A stretch of DNA of 64,000 bases from Lentisphaerota bacterium (GTDB lineage Bacteria; Verrucomicrobiota; Lentisphaeria; Victivallales; Victivallaceae). Made by a program: the position numbers and the translations under genes. A model generated the notes under the pieces. It saw only the letters and a list, made by a program, of their open reading frames with translations. It was not told the origin of the DNA and did no database searches. The stretch is from positions 28,614 to 92,613 of the forward strand of contig SUWJ01000007.1 of the NCBI GenBank assembly GCA_015061545.1. Reading direction: 5' to 3'. How positions within the stretch are numbered: the first letter of the stretch is position 1; every line of letters begins with the position of its first letter. Shown one piece after another: positions 53,615 through 62,327 of the stretch.

Positions 53615-54610
53615 ATGGCTGTTTCCATTAACAAGCTGCCCGGATTCATTGACTTGCAGGTCAATGGTTTTCTGGGGGTCGATTACTCCGCCGAAGGGCT
53701 GACTCTGGAAAAGGTGCTGATGACTGCCCGCGAAATCTACAAGCGCGGTACCGCCGGTTTTCTGGCAACTGTTATCACTTCCAGCGAAGAGATCTACGAA
53801 AAGAACCTCAGCATCATCGCCGATGCAATGGAAGATCCCGAAGTCGGGCATATCATTCTCGGCATCCATGCCGAAGGTCCGTTCCTGAGCGACCAGCCCG
53901 GTGCCGTTGGTGCCCACAACCCCAAGTATGTGCAGAAACCCACCGCTGAATTCTTCGACAAGATGATGAAGTGGAGCCGTAACAACATCAAAGTCATCAC
54001 CATCGCCGCCGAAAGCGAAGGCGCGGCTGAATTTACCAAATATGCCGTCAGCAAAGGCGTAGTGGTTTCGCTGGGGCATCATCTGGCGACCTTTGAAGAT
54101 GTGCAGCGCTGCGCCGCCGCCGGTGCCGGCTGGCTGACTCATCTGGGCAACGGCTGCCCCAACAGCATCGACCGTCACCGCAACCCCATCTGGGCTGGTC
54201 TGTGCGAAGACGGCGTGACCGCAGGCTTGATTACCGATGGTCACCACCTGCCCCCGCCCGTGGTCAAAGCCATGATCCGTGCCAAAGGCGTGGACAATGT
54301 TATCTGCGTCAGCGATGCTTCGCCTATTGCCGGTATGCCTCCCGGGGTTTATGAAACGCTGGGCAACTACGCTGTGCTCGAAGAAAACGGCTTGCTGCAC
54401 AATCCTGAAAAGAAGTGCCTGGTCGGTTCTTCCGCCACGATCCTGCAATGCGCCAACGTGGTGGCTTCGCTGAATGCGTTTACTCCCGAAGATATCGTGC
54501 AGATGTGCTTCATTGCTCCGCTGAAGAAAATCGGCATCGATCCTGAAGCATTTGCCGCTTCGCTGCCTGCCAAATACGGCTGGAACGGCAGCAGCTTTGC
54601 AGAAATCTGA
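53615..54610 (+). CDS. nagA: NagA-like N-acetylglucosamine-6-phosphate deacetylase (barrel only)
   Basis: The 331-residue amidohydrolase starts almost directly at 'LPGFIDLQVNGFLGVDYS'. The family's metal and catalytic positions appear as Glu in 'GIHAEGPFL', His in 'LGHHLATF', His in 'LTHLGNGCP', then 'ITDGHHLPP' and the catalytic Asp in 'VSDASPIAG'. Standard NagA has about 380 residues with a beta-sandwich made of both termini; here both halves are missing. The motifs deviate somewhat (GHH for GHTNA, HLGNG for HLFNAM). It may act on GlcNAc-6-P or a related amino sugar. AAGGA precedes the ATG. It is likely monocistronic, with its own promoter and terminator. Confidence 0.75.
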   Translation: MAVSINKLPGFIDLQVNGFLGVDYSAEGLTLEKVLMTAREIYKRGTAGFLATVITSSEEIYEKNLSIIADAMEDPEVGHIILGIHAEGPFLSDQPGAVGAHNPKYVQKPTAEFFDKMMKWSRNNIKVITIAAESEGAAEFTKYAVSKGVVVSLGHHLATFEDVQRCAAAGAGWLTHLGNGCPNSIDRHRNPIWAGLCEDGVTAGLITDGHHLPPPVVKAMIRAKGVDNVICVSDASPIAGMPPGVYETLGNYAVLEENGLLHNPEKKCLVGSSATILQCANVVASLNAFTPEDIVQMCFIAPLKKIGIDPEAFAASLPAKYGWNGSSFAEI

Positions 54611-54632
54611 TCTGCAAGCGGATTTGATTTGA

Positions 54633-54682
54633 CAACTCCGACGGCAGCAGGCGGCAAAGTCTGTTGGGTCGGAGTTTTTTTT
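54633..54682 (+). terminator. Intrinsic terminator of the nagA-like gene
   Basis: AACTCCGAC pairs perfectly with GTCGGAGTT (9 bp) across a 25-base loop, followed by TTTTTT. The outer sequence resembles the glgP attenuator stem at 37568. Confidence 0.85.
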
Positions 54683-54816
54683 GACTGGCTTTGTTCCCCA
54701 TGCGAACAGGCAGATGAAAAATAGCAGATATTTCTTAACCCTGAGAGATTTTTCTGAATTTTAATACAGTTTTATTTTTGTCAACCCGAGCAAAAAGTTG
54801 AAAAGAAAGATTCCTT

Positions 54817-55179
54817 ATGAAGATCAACGATATACCCGTACAGGATGCCGAGCATATAAAATTGCTTTTGGACCGACTCATGTCTGGCGCCGAAGAATTT
54901 GTCGTGCTGGAGCGCGACGGTCAGCACTTTATCCAAACCGACGGCTATGGGCTTGAATACAAAAATCCTGCGGGGCTGTATCGGGCTATTCAGACAGAAT
55001 TCACCCTCCGCGAACTCACCGGGATTTTTCTGAACTATTATCACGGCGGCAACGCCTGTATAAATGAATACCAATGGCAGGAAGTCCCGGGTTTTTCCGA
55101 ATGGGAACCCGAAGTAAAGGATGACCGTCCGCCGCCGCGGACTCTGCGCGAAAAATTCCGCCGTTTATTCGGACTCTGA
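54817..55179 (+). CDS. Small cytoplasmic protein, unknown
   Basis: A 120-residue protein without signal or membrane segment. The first part resembles a small alpha/beta module ('HIKLLLDRLMSGAEEFVVLE', 'DGQHFIQTDGYGLEYKNPAG'). The C-terminus is basic (REKFRRLFGL). An AGAAAG lies upstream of the ATG. It is flanked by the nagA terminator and the convergent DUF4838-type gene, so it is probably transcribed alone. The family is not recognised. Confidence 0.65.
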   Translation: MKINDIPVQDAEHIKLLLDRLMSGAEEFVVLERDGQHFIQTDGYGLEYKNPAGLYRAIQTEFTLRELTGIFLNYYHGGNACINEYQWQEVPGFSEWEPEVKDDRPPPRTLREKFRRLFGL

Positions 55180-55189
55180 CCCGAAAAAG

Positions 55190-57952
55190 CTATTCTGTTG
55201 TAATAAACACCTTTTCGATGACTGCCCCGTTCGGAGCGTAAAGACTCAAGCCGATCCAGCGATCAGGTTTGATCGTATAGCTGAAAGTACGGGTCTTGGG
55301 CTGCTCTGCAAGAACAATCTCTCCGATCGGGTCGGTCGGGTGCGATGTGCGCTTCAGCTTTTCGCCGCCCCAGTCATCATGATAATTCAACACTTTTATA
55401 TGCAGCTTTCCGCTGCCTGAAGCTCGTACATTCACCTTGATCCGGCGGGCACGCGGTGCCTGAGCAAGCGGCCCGAGCCAATCCCAGACCAGCTGCATTG
55501 CCGAACCGTGCCGCGCCAGTACCACAGCATTGCGGTCGGATCTTTCCACCACCTTGCCATTGTTCAAAGTCCAGTGTTCAGGCTGCATATTTTTGGAATC
55601 GCACACCGAAAAATCCCCGTTGGCGATCAACGCTCTGCCGATAGTTAAGGAAGGGTATTTACTGCGTTCATTTTTGCCGATTCCGTTCAGCGAAAAAATA
55701 CGGCGCGGCACCGTACCGTCTCCGCGGCTGCTGCATATAATATTGAAGTTCCACAATGCGCCGTTCATAAAGATACCGTCCGTACTTTTCATCGGCAGTT
55801 TTATTTCAAATACGCGCTTCTTATCAACAGTTTCTCCAACTGCGGCAGCCACATTACTGTTCATTTTCTTTCCATTCGGCAGCTGCACCCAATCCGCCCT
55901 GCCCGACGAATTGAGCTTGAGTCGATAATATGTGCCGCGGTCATTACCGGGATCCAGCAGAATTTCCAGTTCATTGACAGCTGCTTTCCCGTCCGTTAAA
56001 ATCAGGAAATAAAGATTATGTTTATCCGACAATATCCCTACTGAATTATTTGCGGCGGAAGAGCTCTGTGTTTCTTCCGCTGACGATATGCTCCTGAAAT
56101 CCGCAATCCATCTTGCCCCCAGCCACGCCGGATCATCGCCATTGCCATCGATCTTAATTCGGCTGCGGGCAGTCGGGGCATTGATTGGCGGAGCTTTTTT
56201 TGCCCGCAACCGATCATTTTTCCCCAGCCAGAAAACTTCCAGATATTGCCGGTCGCGTTTCAGCCGCCGCAGCAGAACTGCATCATCCGCAGCCAGCATT
56301 TCCGCCTGATCCAGCAACTCCAGCAGCTCACTGCGCAAGCCTGGTTTCATCAACACTTCCGCAGTACGGTTGTCGCCATTGGGATAGCCGAAACACCCGT
56401 GACCGTTTGCCCATGCCTGACGGCGGAGATCATGAAATTTTTTCATTGCCGCATAACTTTTGCCGTAATATTTGGATTCAATATCAGCAATGACCTCCTC
56501 CACTTTCAAATCAGGATTCCACGTCAGTCGGGCAGCCACAGCAAAATAAAACCAGTTATATCCCAGCCGATGAGCGGGGTGCTGCGGATTTTTGGTAAAT
56601 TCAGGGATCTGCCGATGATTTGCATCGGGGAACGCGATCTCTTCTTTCCAGCCTTTGATCCCCAGCTTGCGGTAGGTTTTAAGATCCGCAGATAATACAG
56701 CTTCCAACGGGGTCCATTCAATCGGCGTACAATGAGCATATTCGTAAAGATGGATCGCCCGCGGCTTGACCGCGATCCACTCTTTGAGCTGGGTCAGCAC
56801 CCGCACATTGCGCACACAATCAGGATCATCTATCCGATGCGCATAACAGCGGCCGTGAGTACAAAAATATACATTCATGCGCCGATCTATTTTCATTCCT
56901 TCCGGCAGCTGGCGGTAATTGGCGTAAGCCCAAACATCCAAACGTATATCCGGGTGTCTGGCATAAACCATTTTGGCGATTTTCTGCACCGTCCGGTGAT
57001 AGCGTCGTGACAGATCCAACCGGTCTTTGGCATCCAGCAGGCGGCATTTTTCGCACTCGCACCAATCCCGAATCGAATCTGGTGCGCCGAACAGATAAGT
57101 CACCCGTCTGCCGTGTTGACGGTAAATACGGCTGATATGATTCGCCGTCAGTTTCTGTACCTGCAAATTTGACAGGCAATGATGGGTGTTGTTGTGTTCT
57201 TTATTCTGTAAGCGCTTGCCTTTGACCAACGCAAAGTATTCCGGATTGGTTTTCAAATATTTCTGCGGCGGAACCGCGTTGTAAAATGCCAGGTGCCCGC
57301 CGATATCAATAACATGGTCGGCAATTCTGGCATCGAAAAATTCCTTCTGCGCGGGATCATGCAGCGCCCCGGACGGGCATTGCAGCCGATTGCGCGCTGC
57401 CCAGATCTTGCTGTCGCGGGCAAATCCGCCCGCCGATGTCTGCGAAACTGTCCGCCATAAAAATACCGGTTCTTCCACCCGATCCAGCTCAGGAAGAACG
57501 ATCGTCTTCCTTTGTTCAGTATATTCTTCGCCAGGCATAAACCAGCGAACCTGCAAGTAATCACTTAACACACCATACGCCCCGTAAAGCGTACCCACCT
57601 GCGTTTTACCGATAATATAAAGTTTGCCGTTCAGGGTTTTAAGCAGATAGGATTCATCCTTCCTGCCGCGCAGCGGAGCTTTCAAATTTTCAGGGATCCC
57701 CGGCGTATTGACCGTAGCAAGCACCACCACACAATTCTGCCGGCTGTTCTCCGTCTTAAAATCAGCCTGAGAAATCTTGCGCAGATAAAACTGCAACTCC
57801 TCCGCCGCAGTTTTCTCCCCCGGCTTGGCAGTATTATCCAGATAAATCCCGCCGCGCGGAACCCCATCTTGCACCAGACAAAGTTCCGCCATTGCCGTTA
57901 TCGCCGCAGCCGATACCAGCAGCGATATTGTTACAACTTTCCACTTCAGCAT
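55190..57952 (-). CDS. Secreted DUF4838-type glycoside-hydrolase-like protein
   Basis: The 920-residue protein has a signal peptide (about 1-22). An N-terminal GH20/GH67-like alpha/beta domain (about 30-150) contains 'AAEELQFYLRKISQADF' and 'YLLKTLNGKLYIIGKTQVGT'. A central DUF4838 barrel follows (about 190-480; 'FGAPDSIRDWCECEKCRLLD', 'LDVWAYANYRQLPEGM'). C-terminal beta modules follow, including a CBM9-like 'IDGNGDDPAWLGARWIADFR' (about 610-780) and a final jelly-roll-like part. Such proteins are abundant in Lentisphaerae and act, or are thought to act, on host or plant glycans. GGGAG lies before the ATG. Activity unknown. Confidence 0.8.
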   Translation of the reverse strand: MLKWKVVTISLLVSAAAITAMAELCLVQDGVPRGGIYLDNTAKPGEKTAAEELQFYLRKISQADFKTENSRQNCVVVLATVNTPGIPENLKAPLRGRKDESYLLKTLNGKLYIIGKTQVGTLYGAYGVLSDYLQVRWFMPGEEYTEQRKTIVLPELDRVEEPVFLWRTVSQTSAGGFARDSKIWAARNRLQCPSGALHDPAQKEFFDARIADHVIDIGGHLAFYNAVPPQKYLKTNPEYFALVKGKRLQNKEHNNTHHCLSNLQVQKLTANHISRIYRQHGRRVTYLFGAPDSIRDWCECEKCRLLDAKDRLDLSRRYHRTVQKIAKMVYARHPDIRLDVWAYANYRQLPEGMKIDRRMNVYFCTHGRCYAHRIDDPDCVRNVRVLTQLKEWIAVKPRAIHLYEYAHCTPIEWTPLEAVLSADLKTYRKLGIKGWKEEIAFPDANHRQIPEFTKNPQHPAHRLGYNWFYFAVAARLTWNPDLKVEEVIADIESKYYGKSYAAMKKFHDLRRQAWANGHGCFGYPNGDNRTAEVLMKPGLRSELLELLDQAEMLAADDAVLLRRLKRDRQYLEVFWLGKNDRLRAKKAPPINAPTARSRIKIDGNGDDPAWLGARWIADFRSISSAEETQSSSAANNSVGILSDKHNLYFLILTDGKAAVNELEILLDPGNDRGTYYRLKLNSSGRADWVQLPNGKKMNSNVAAAVGETVDKKRVFEIKLPMKSTDGIFMNGALWNFNIICSSRGDGTVPRRIFSLNGIGKNERSKYPSLTIGRALIANGDFSVCDSKNMQPEHWTLNNGKVVERSDRNAVVLARHGSAMQLVWDWLGPLAQAPRARRIKVNVRASGSGKLHIKVLNYHDDWGGEKLKRTSHPTDPIGEIVLAEQPKTRTFSYTIKPDRWIGLSLYAPNGAVIEKVFITTE

Positions 57953-58031
57953 GATCTGCTCTGCTCCCGTTTTTGCATATTAACCGGAAATTTTTGCTTC
58001 GATTTCCTGTTCCACTATTCAATACTGCAAT

Positions 58032-58065
58032 AAAAAAGGACCTTTGCACTTCTGCAAAAGCCCTT
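58032..58065 (-). terminator. Intrinsic terminator of the spc operon after secY
   Basis: On the minus strand a 13-bp stem (AAGGGCTTTTGCA with TGCAAAGGTCCTT, two G-U pairs, GAAG loop) is followed by TTTTTT. It lies 22-55 bases past the secY stop, so map, infA and rpmJ do not follow secY here. Confidence 0.88.
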
Positions 58066-58086
58066 CAATTCAACCTTAAACCTGCA

Positions 58087-59478
58087 TCAGAAACCGCTGC
58101 GGCCATGCAGACGGCCCTTGCGCAGGAAGCCATCGTAATTGCGCATGGTCAGGTGCGATTCCATCTGGCTCATAGTATCCAGCGTAACCCCTACCATAAT
58201 CAGCAAACTGGTTCCGCCGAAAAGCGACGCCACCAAAAACGGAATGTTCAGCGAATTGGCAAGCAGCATCGGGAACAGCGCCAGCAGCATCAGGAAGAAC
58301 GCGCCGCCAAAAGTTACACGGGTCATCGTCGTATCCAGAAAGTCTGCCGTGGGCTGACCGGGACGGATACCGGGAATGTAACCGCTTTCACGCTTGAGGT
58401 TTTCCGAAATCTGCAACGGATTGAACTGCGTCGCCACCCAGAAGAAGTTGAACGCCATAATCAGCAGACCGTACGTTACCGTATAACCGGCTGCATCGTA
58501 GTTGAACCAGCTGGCAAGCGCGGTCCAGGTATTCTTGCCGAAAGAAACGTGCTGACTGAGATATTCAAACACAGGCCGCGGAATCATCATGATCGCACCC
58601 GCAAAAATGATCGGCATCACCCCGGCAAAGTTCACCTTCAACGGCAGATAAGTCGCTCCGCCCTGCACCTGATTGCCAATGCTCTTGCGCGCCATCTGTA
58701 CCGGCACCCGCCGCACACCCTGGCAAAGCATGATCGTTGCCGCCGTAACCGCCGCGAACACCATCAGCAGAATCAAAAGATGCACAGGCTTGAAGCTGGA
58801 GGCACCCGTGGACTGCGACATCGCCATCTGGCAAAGCTGCACCACCGCCTGCGGCACTTTGGAAATAATATTGATCGTAATAATGATCGAAACCCCGTTA
58901 CCGATACCACGCTCGGTGATCTGTTCCCCCAACCACATGAAAATCATAGTAGTACAGGTAAGCACCAGCACCGTCATAATCACAAACACCGTCGGATTGC
59001 CCCAGAAAAGCGGAGTACTGAGGGGAGAACCACCGAAAATCTTTTCGGGATTGACCATCGCCAACGCCGCCAGCACGCCCTGCACAATACAGACCAGAAT
59101 CGTCAGATAACGGGTATACTGACTGATCTTGGCACGGCCGCTTTCGCCATCGCGCTGAATCTTTTCCAAGCTCGGAACCACCGGAGTCAACAGCTGCATG
59201 ATGATCGACGCGGTAATGTAGGGCATGATCCCCAACACCCCCAAAGCAAACTGCTGCAGCGCGCCCCCGGAAAATATATCCAGCATACTCATAATGCCGC
59301 CGGCAGTTTCACCTGCATTGGCGGTCTGAGCTTCAAGATAGCCCTGCAGCGCCTTGGAATTAACCCCCGGGCACGGAATATTATCCGCCAGACGCACCAA
59401 TACGATGATCCCGGCAGTAAAGAGCAGACGACTACGCAATTCCTTAATCTTAAGGACGTTCCAAAACGCTTTCAACAT
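58087..59478 (-). CDS. secY: Sec translocase subunit SecY
   Basis: The 463-residue protein has ten hydrophobic segments. 'GIMPYITASIIMQLL' (TM2), 'WLGEQITERGIGNGVSIII' and 'FNPLQISENLKRESGYIPGIRPGQPT' are diagnostic of SecY. It forms the protein-conducting channel with SecE and SecG. It is last in the spc operon, separated from rplO by about 190 bases with two strong hairpins, and is followed directly by a terminator. Confidence 0.97.
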   Translation of the reverse strand: MLKAFWNVLKIKELRSRLLFTAGIIVLVRLADNIPCPGVNSKALQGYLEAQTANAGETAGGIMSMLDIFSGGALQQFALGVLGIMPYITASIIMQLLTPVVPSLEKIQRDGESGRAKISQYTRYLTILVCIVQGVLAALAMVNPEKIFGGSPLSTPLFWGNPTVFVIMTVLVLTCTTMIFMWLGEQITERGIGNGVSIIITINIISKVPQAVVQLCQMAMSQSTGASSFKPVHLLILLMVFAAVTAATIMLCQGVRRVPVQMARKSIGNQVQGGATYLPLKVNFAGVMPIIFAGAIMMIPRPVFEYLSQHVSFGKNTWTALASWFNYDAAGYTVTYGLLIMAFNFFWVATQFNPLQISENLKRESGYIPGIRPGQPTADFLDTTMTRVTFGGAFFLMLLALFPMLLANSLNIPFLVASLFGGTSLLIMVGVTLDTMSQMESHLTMRNYDGFLRKGRLHGRSGF

Positions 59479-59591
59479 TGCTGTTTTTTCCTTGACTTTT
59501 ATATGTTAATTTTTATATTTGCATCTTTGGAATATACTTCATAAAAACAAAGTTTGCAAACCTGTTTTATGAAATTTCAACCATTTTCTCA

Positions 59592-59634
59592 GGTCGTTTC
59601 GTACCACATTACCCTAATATGATACGAAACGACC
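59592..59634 (-). repeat. 12-bp perfect hairpin in the rplO-secY gap
   Basis: GGTCGTTTCGTA pairs perfectly with TACGAAACGACC across a 19-base loop. No T-run follows on the minus strand. It shares two bases with the neighbouring hairpin at 59633-59652, so the two stems compete at their junction. Confidence 0.75.
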
Positions 59635-59652
59635 CGAGGTATTACCCTCGGG
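59633..59652 (-). repeat. 7-bp hairpin after rplO stop
   Basis: CCCGAGG pairs with CCTCGGG across a 6-base loop, 16 bases after the rplO stop. The loop's GGTAAT (minus strand) recurs in the loop of the next hairpin. Confidence 0.65.
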
Positions 59653-59667
59653 ATCGTAAATCCTGCT

Positions 59668-60111
59668 TCAGCCTTCGATGCAGCTGCCGCCGGCAGCTTC
59701 GATCTTGGCCTTGGCCGCTGCGGAGAACTTGACCGCTTTAACGGTCAGAGCCTTGGTGATATCACCATCGGCCAGCACCTTCAAAGGCAGTTCTTTCTTG
59801 CCCAGCAGACTCTTGGCGCGCAAGCTGGCTTCATCCACAGTTTCACCCGCGTTGAAATTCGCTTCCAGCACCGACAGGTTCACCAGTTCAAAAACCTTGT
59901 GGTCTGCACTGTTGAAACCGCGTTTCGGCAAGCGGCGGAACAACGGAATCTGACCGCCTTCAAAGAAAGGACGGATCGTTGCACCGGTACGGGATTTCTG
60001 ACCCTTTTCACCACGGCAGGCAGTCTTGCCCATGCCGGAGCTGTCACCACGGCCCACGCGTTTGCGGTTTTTCACCGAACCGGGAGTGGTCGTAACTTCA
60101 TGAAGTCTCAT
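59668..60111 (-). CDS. rplO: Ribosomal protein uL15
   Basis: The start at ATG 60111 (MRLHEVTTTPG) has AGGA upstream; the track begins five codons earlier at a TTG. The 147-residue protein has 'RKRVGRGDSSGMGKTACRGEKGQ' and 'RLPKRGFNS'. It follows rpsE without an intervening rpmD. Confidence 0.96.
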   Translation of the reverse strand: MRLHEVTTTPGSVKNRKRVGRGDSSGMGKTACRGEKGQKSRTGATIRPFFEGGQIPLFRRLPKRGFNSADHKVFELVNLSVLEANFNAGETVDEASLRAKSLLGKKELPLKVLADGDITKALTVKAVKFSAAAKAKIEAAGGSCIEG

Positions 60112-60190
60112 TTTTTTTCCTGACAAGTCAGCGTTATATTTCTTCGGAATATCTGCCTCGCTTTCACTCTATACGGCAAATGTTCCTGCA

Positions 60191-60224
60191 ACCGGTTCCG
60201 ATATCTTACAATACCGGAACCGGT
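60191..60224 (-). repeat. 10-bp perfect hairpin in the rpsE-rplO gap
   Basis: ACCGGTTCCG pairs perfectly with CGGAACCGGT across a 14-base loop, just after the rpsE stop. No T-run. It occupies the position where rpmD lies in most spc operons. Confidence 0.7.
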
Positions 60225-60233
60225 ATCTCTCAA

Positions 60234-60740
60234 TTACAGAGTGTCGATGCCGCGTTTGGCAAGCACATCTTCTTTGGTTGCAAGACTCTGCAACGCCTTG
60301 AACGTAGCTTTGGCAACGTTGGAGGCATTGGAGGCACCAAGACTCTTGGCAAGCACGTCCTGCACACCGGCAAGTTCGAGAATCGCACGCATGGCGCCAC
60401 CGGCAATCAAACCTGTGCCGTTGGAGGCAGGGCGCATCAGAACTTTAGCTCCGCCAAAACGGACTTCCACCGGGTGCGGCAGCGTAGTACCCACCAGTTT
60501 CACATCCATGATGTTCTTGCGGGCAGCTTCGCCGCCCTTGCGGATTGCATCGGACACTTCGTTGGCTTTGCCGAAGCCATAACCAACGCGGCCCTTGCGG
60601 TTACCGACCACGACCAGAGCGCCGAAGCTGAAGTTCTTACCGCCCTTCACAACTTTGGCACTGCGGTTGATGCAGATCACGCTTTCTTCGAATTCGCTCT
60701 GCACGCGTTCTTCGGCTTTGAAATTTTCACGTTTAGCCAT
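60234..60740 (-). CDS. rpsE: Ribosomal protein uS5
   Basis: The 168-residue protein has '[20 protein letters not shown]', '[17 protein letters not shown]' and '[13 protein letters not shown]', which mark the S5 double-stranded RNA-binding and C-terminal domains. It follows rplR by about 17 bases and is followed by a gap with a hairpin. Confidence 0.97.
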   Translation of the reverse strand: MAKRENFKAEERVQSEFEESVICINRSAKVVKGGKNFSFGALVVVGNRKGRVGYGFGKANEVSDAIRKGGEAARKNIMDVKLVGTTLPHPVEVRFGGAKVLMRPASNGTGLIAGGAMRAILELAGVQDVLAKSLGASNASNVAKATFKALQSLATKEDVLAKRGIDTL

Positions 60741-60757
60741 ATTAGCAAAGCCCTTCC

Positions 60758-61120
60758 TTAGAACTTGAGTCCGTTTTCACGGGCAGCTTCGGCAATCGCC
60801 TGCACACGCCCATGGTACTGAAAACCGGAACGGTCGAAAACAACTTCGGTAATGTTGGCCGACTTTGCTTTTTCCGCCGCCATCTTGCCGAGCAGAGCCG
60901 CACCGGCCATATTCGGCTTGCCATTTTCCGCCTTGAAAGTGGCATCCAGCGTCGAGGTCGCCGCCAAAGTCTTGCCCGCTACATCGTCGATGAACTGGCA
61001 GTAGATGTTATTGGCAGTAACACTGACACAAAAACGCGGACGTTCCGCGGTACCCGAAATCTTTTTGCGGATACGCATATGGCGCTTCACGCGTCTAGCT
61101 TTATTATCACAATTAGCCAT
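60758..61120 (-). CDS. rplR: Ribosomal protein uL18
   Basis: The 120-residue protein has '[20 protein letters not shown]', '[20 protein letters not shown]' and '[20 protein letters not shown]'. It binds 5S rRNA. It is in standard spc order between rplF and rpsE. Confidence 0.97.
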   Translation of the reverse strand: MANCDNKARRVKRHMRIRKKISGTAERPRFCVSVTANNIYCQFIDDVAGKTLAATSTLDATFKAENGKPNMAGAALLGKMAAEKAKSANITEVVFDRSGFQYHGRVQAIAEAARENGLKF

Positions 61121-61150
61121 GATAAATTATTTACCTTGATTTTTTAATGA

Positions 61151-61684
61151 TTAACCGACCGTTTTACCTTCCTTGATCGTTATGTGTTCATCCACATAAC
61201 GGATACCCTTGCCCTTGTAGGGTTCGGGAGGACGGTATCCGCGGATCGTAGCAGCGGCCTGGCCGACCATCTGCTTGTCCGCACCGGTAATAACAATGGT
61301 GTTGCCTTCGCCCATAGCCACGGTCAGACCTTTCGGGATCTGATACTCAATCGTGTGCGAATAACCCAGGTTCAACACCAGCTTGCTGCCCTGAACCTGA
61401 GCCTTGTAACCCACACCCACGATCTGCAGCTCCTTCTTGAAGCCGGTCGAAAGCCCGATGACCATATTCTGGACCAGCGCACGGGTCAAACCCTGCATCG
61501 CACTGGCTTCCAGCGTGTCTTTAAGCTGCTTGACGGTAACTTCGGTGTCGGTAATTTCCAACTCCACCAACCGGGGCAGCGCCATGGTCAACTTCTCTTT
61601 GCCTTCCGCCGTCACGACGCCGTCTTTGACCGACACCTTGATCCCGGCAGGAATAGCAACAGGTTTTTTACCAATTCGAGACAT
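61151..61684 (-). CDS. rplF: Ribosomal protein uL6
   Basis: The 177-residue protein begins 'MSRIGKKPVAIPAGIKV'. It ends with the family's 'QVGQAAATIRG'-type segment (here MVGQAAATIRGYRPPEPYKG) and 'GIRYVDEHI'. It sits near the sarcin-ricin loop of the 50S subunit. Confidence 0.97.
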   Translation of the reverse strand: MSRIGKKPVAIPAGIKVSVKDGVVTAEGKEKLTMALPRLVELEITDTEVTVKQLKDTLEASAMQGLTRALVQNMVIGLSTGFKKELQIVGVGYKAQVQGSKLVLNLGYSHTIEYQIPKGLTVAMGEGNTIVITGADKQMVGQAAATIRGYRPPEPYKGKGIRYVDEHITIKEGKTVG

Positions 61685-61706
61685 TGTATTAGCCCTTCTG
61701 CTTTAA

Positions 61707-62102
61707 TTACCAGACGTACAGCAGTACTTCACCACCGCAGTTGGCTTCCTTGGCCTTGCGGCCGCTCAGAATACCCTGGGGGGTGCTCAGCACCACTGAA
61801 CCCAGTCCGCCGCGCACTTTCGGAATATCCTTGCAAGTGCAGTGTACACGGCAGGACGGCTTGCTGACCCGCTGGATGCCTTCGATCACCGGCATACCCT
61901 GATAATACTTCAGAGTCACACTCAGGATGCGCTTGGCACCATCTTCGAGAACTGCAAAGTCACTGATGTAGCCCTCTTCCTTCAGCACTGCAGCAATTGC
62001 AGCCTTCTCTTTGGAGCTGGGCATTTCGATTTTCTTGAGCCCTGCTGCGCCGGCATTGCGTACCCGCGTAAGCATATCGGCAATCGGATCTTGCATACTC
62101 AT
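61707..62102 (-). CDS. rpsH: Ribosomal protein uS8
   Basis: The 131-residue protein has 'DPIADMLTRVRNAG', 'RVSKPSCRVHC' and 'LSTPQGILSGRKAKEANCGG'. AAAGGA lies nine bases before the first ATG. In E. coli S8 represses this operon by binding an mRNA site near rplE; no such site was identified by eye. Confidence 0.97.
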   Translation of the reverse strand: MSMQDPIADMLTRVRNAGAAGLKKIEMPSSKEKAAIAAVLKEEGYISDFAVLEDGAKRILSVTLKYYQGMPVIEGIQRVSKPSCRVHCTCKDIPKVRGGLGSVVLSTPQGILSGRKAKEANCGGEVLLYVW

Positions 62103-62118
62103 TTTGCGTATTCCTTTC

Positions 62119-62304
62119 TTACCAGCTGGCCTTCGTTACACCAGGAATGCGACCCGAAGAGGCCAGTTCCCGGAAACAAATACGGCAGAGCTGGAACTTG
62201 CCAATATAAGCGCGCGGGCGTCCGCAGTTCTTGCAGCGGGTATATTCCCGGACCTTGAACTTGTTCGGCCGTTCGCTCTTGACAATCAGACTTTTCTTAG
62301 CCAT
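62119..62304 (-). CDS. rpsN: Ribosomal protein uS14, zinc-binding (type Z)
   Basis: The 61-residue protein is the short zinc form with two CxxC pairs ([10 protein letters not shown] and CRICF). The long, zinc-free paralogue is not seen here. GAGGAG precedes the ATG. Confidence 0.97.
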   Translation of the reverse strand: MAKKSLIVKSERPNKFKVREYTRCKNCGRPRAYIGKFQLCRICFRELASSGRIPGVTKASW

Positions 62305-62327
62305 AAAAACTTATCTCCTCAAGCGCC

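Noticed and set aside
54739-54747. CCCTGAGAG reminiscent of a TPP riboswitch
   Set aside because: The second conserved half and flanking stems are absent, and the downstream gene is not a thiamine gene.
57973-59544. 523-codon plus-strand open frame opposite secY
   Set aside because: It is His/Arg/Asn-rich and antisense to an unmistakable SecY.
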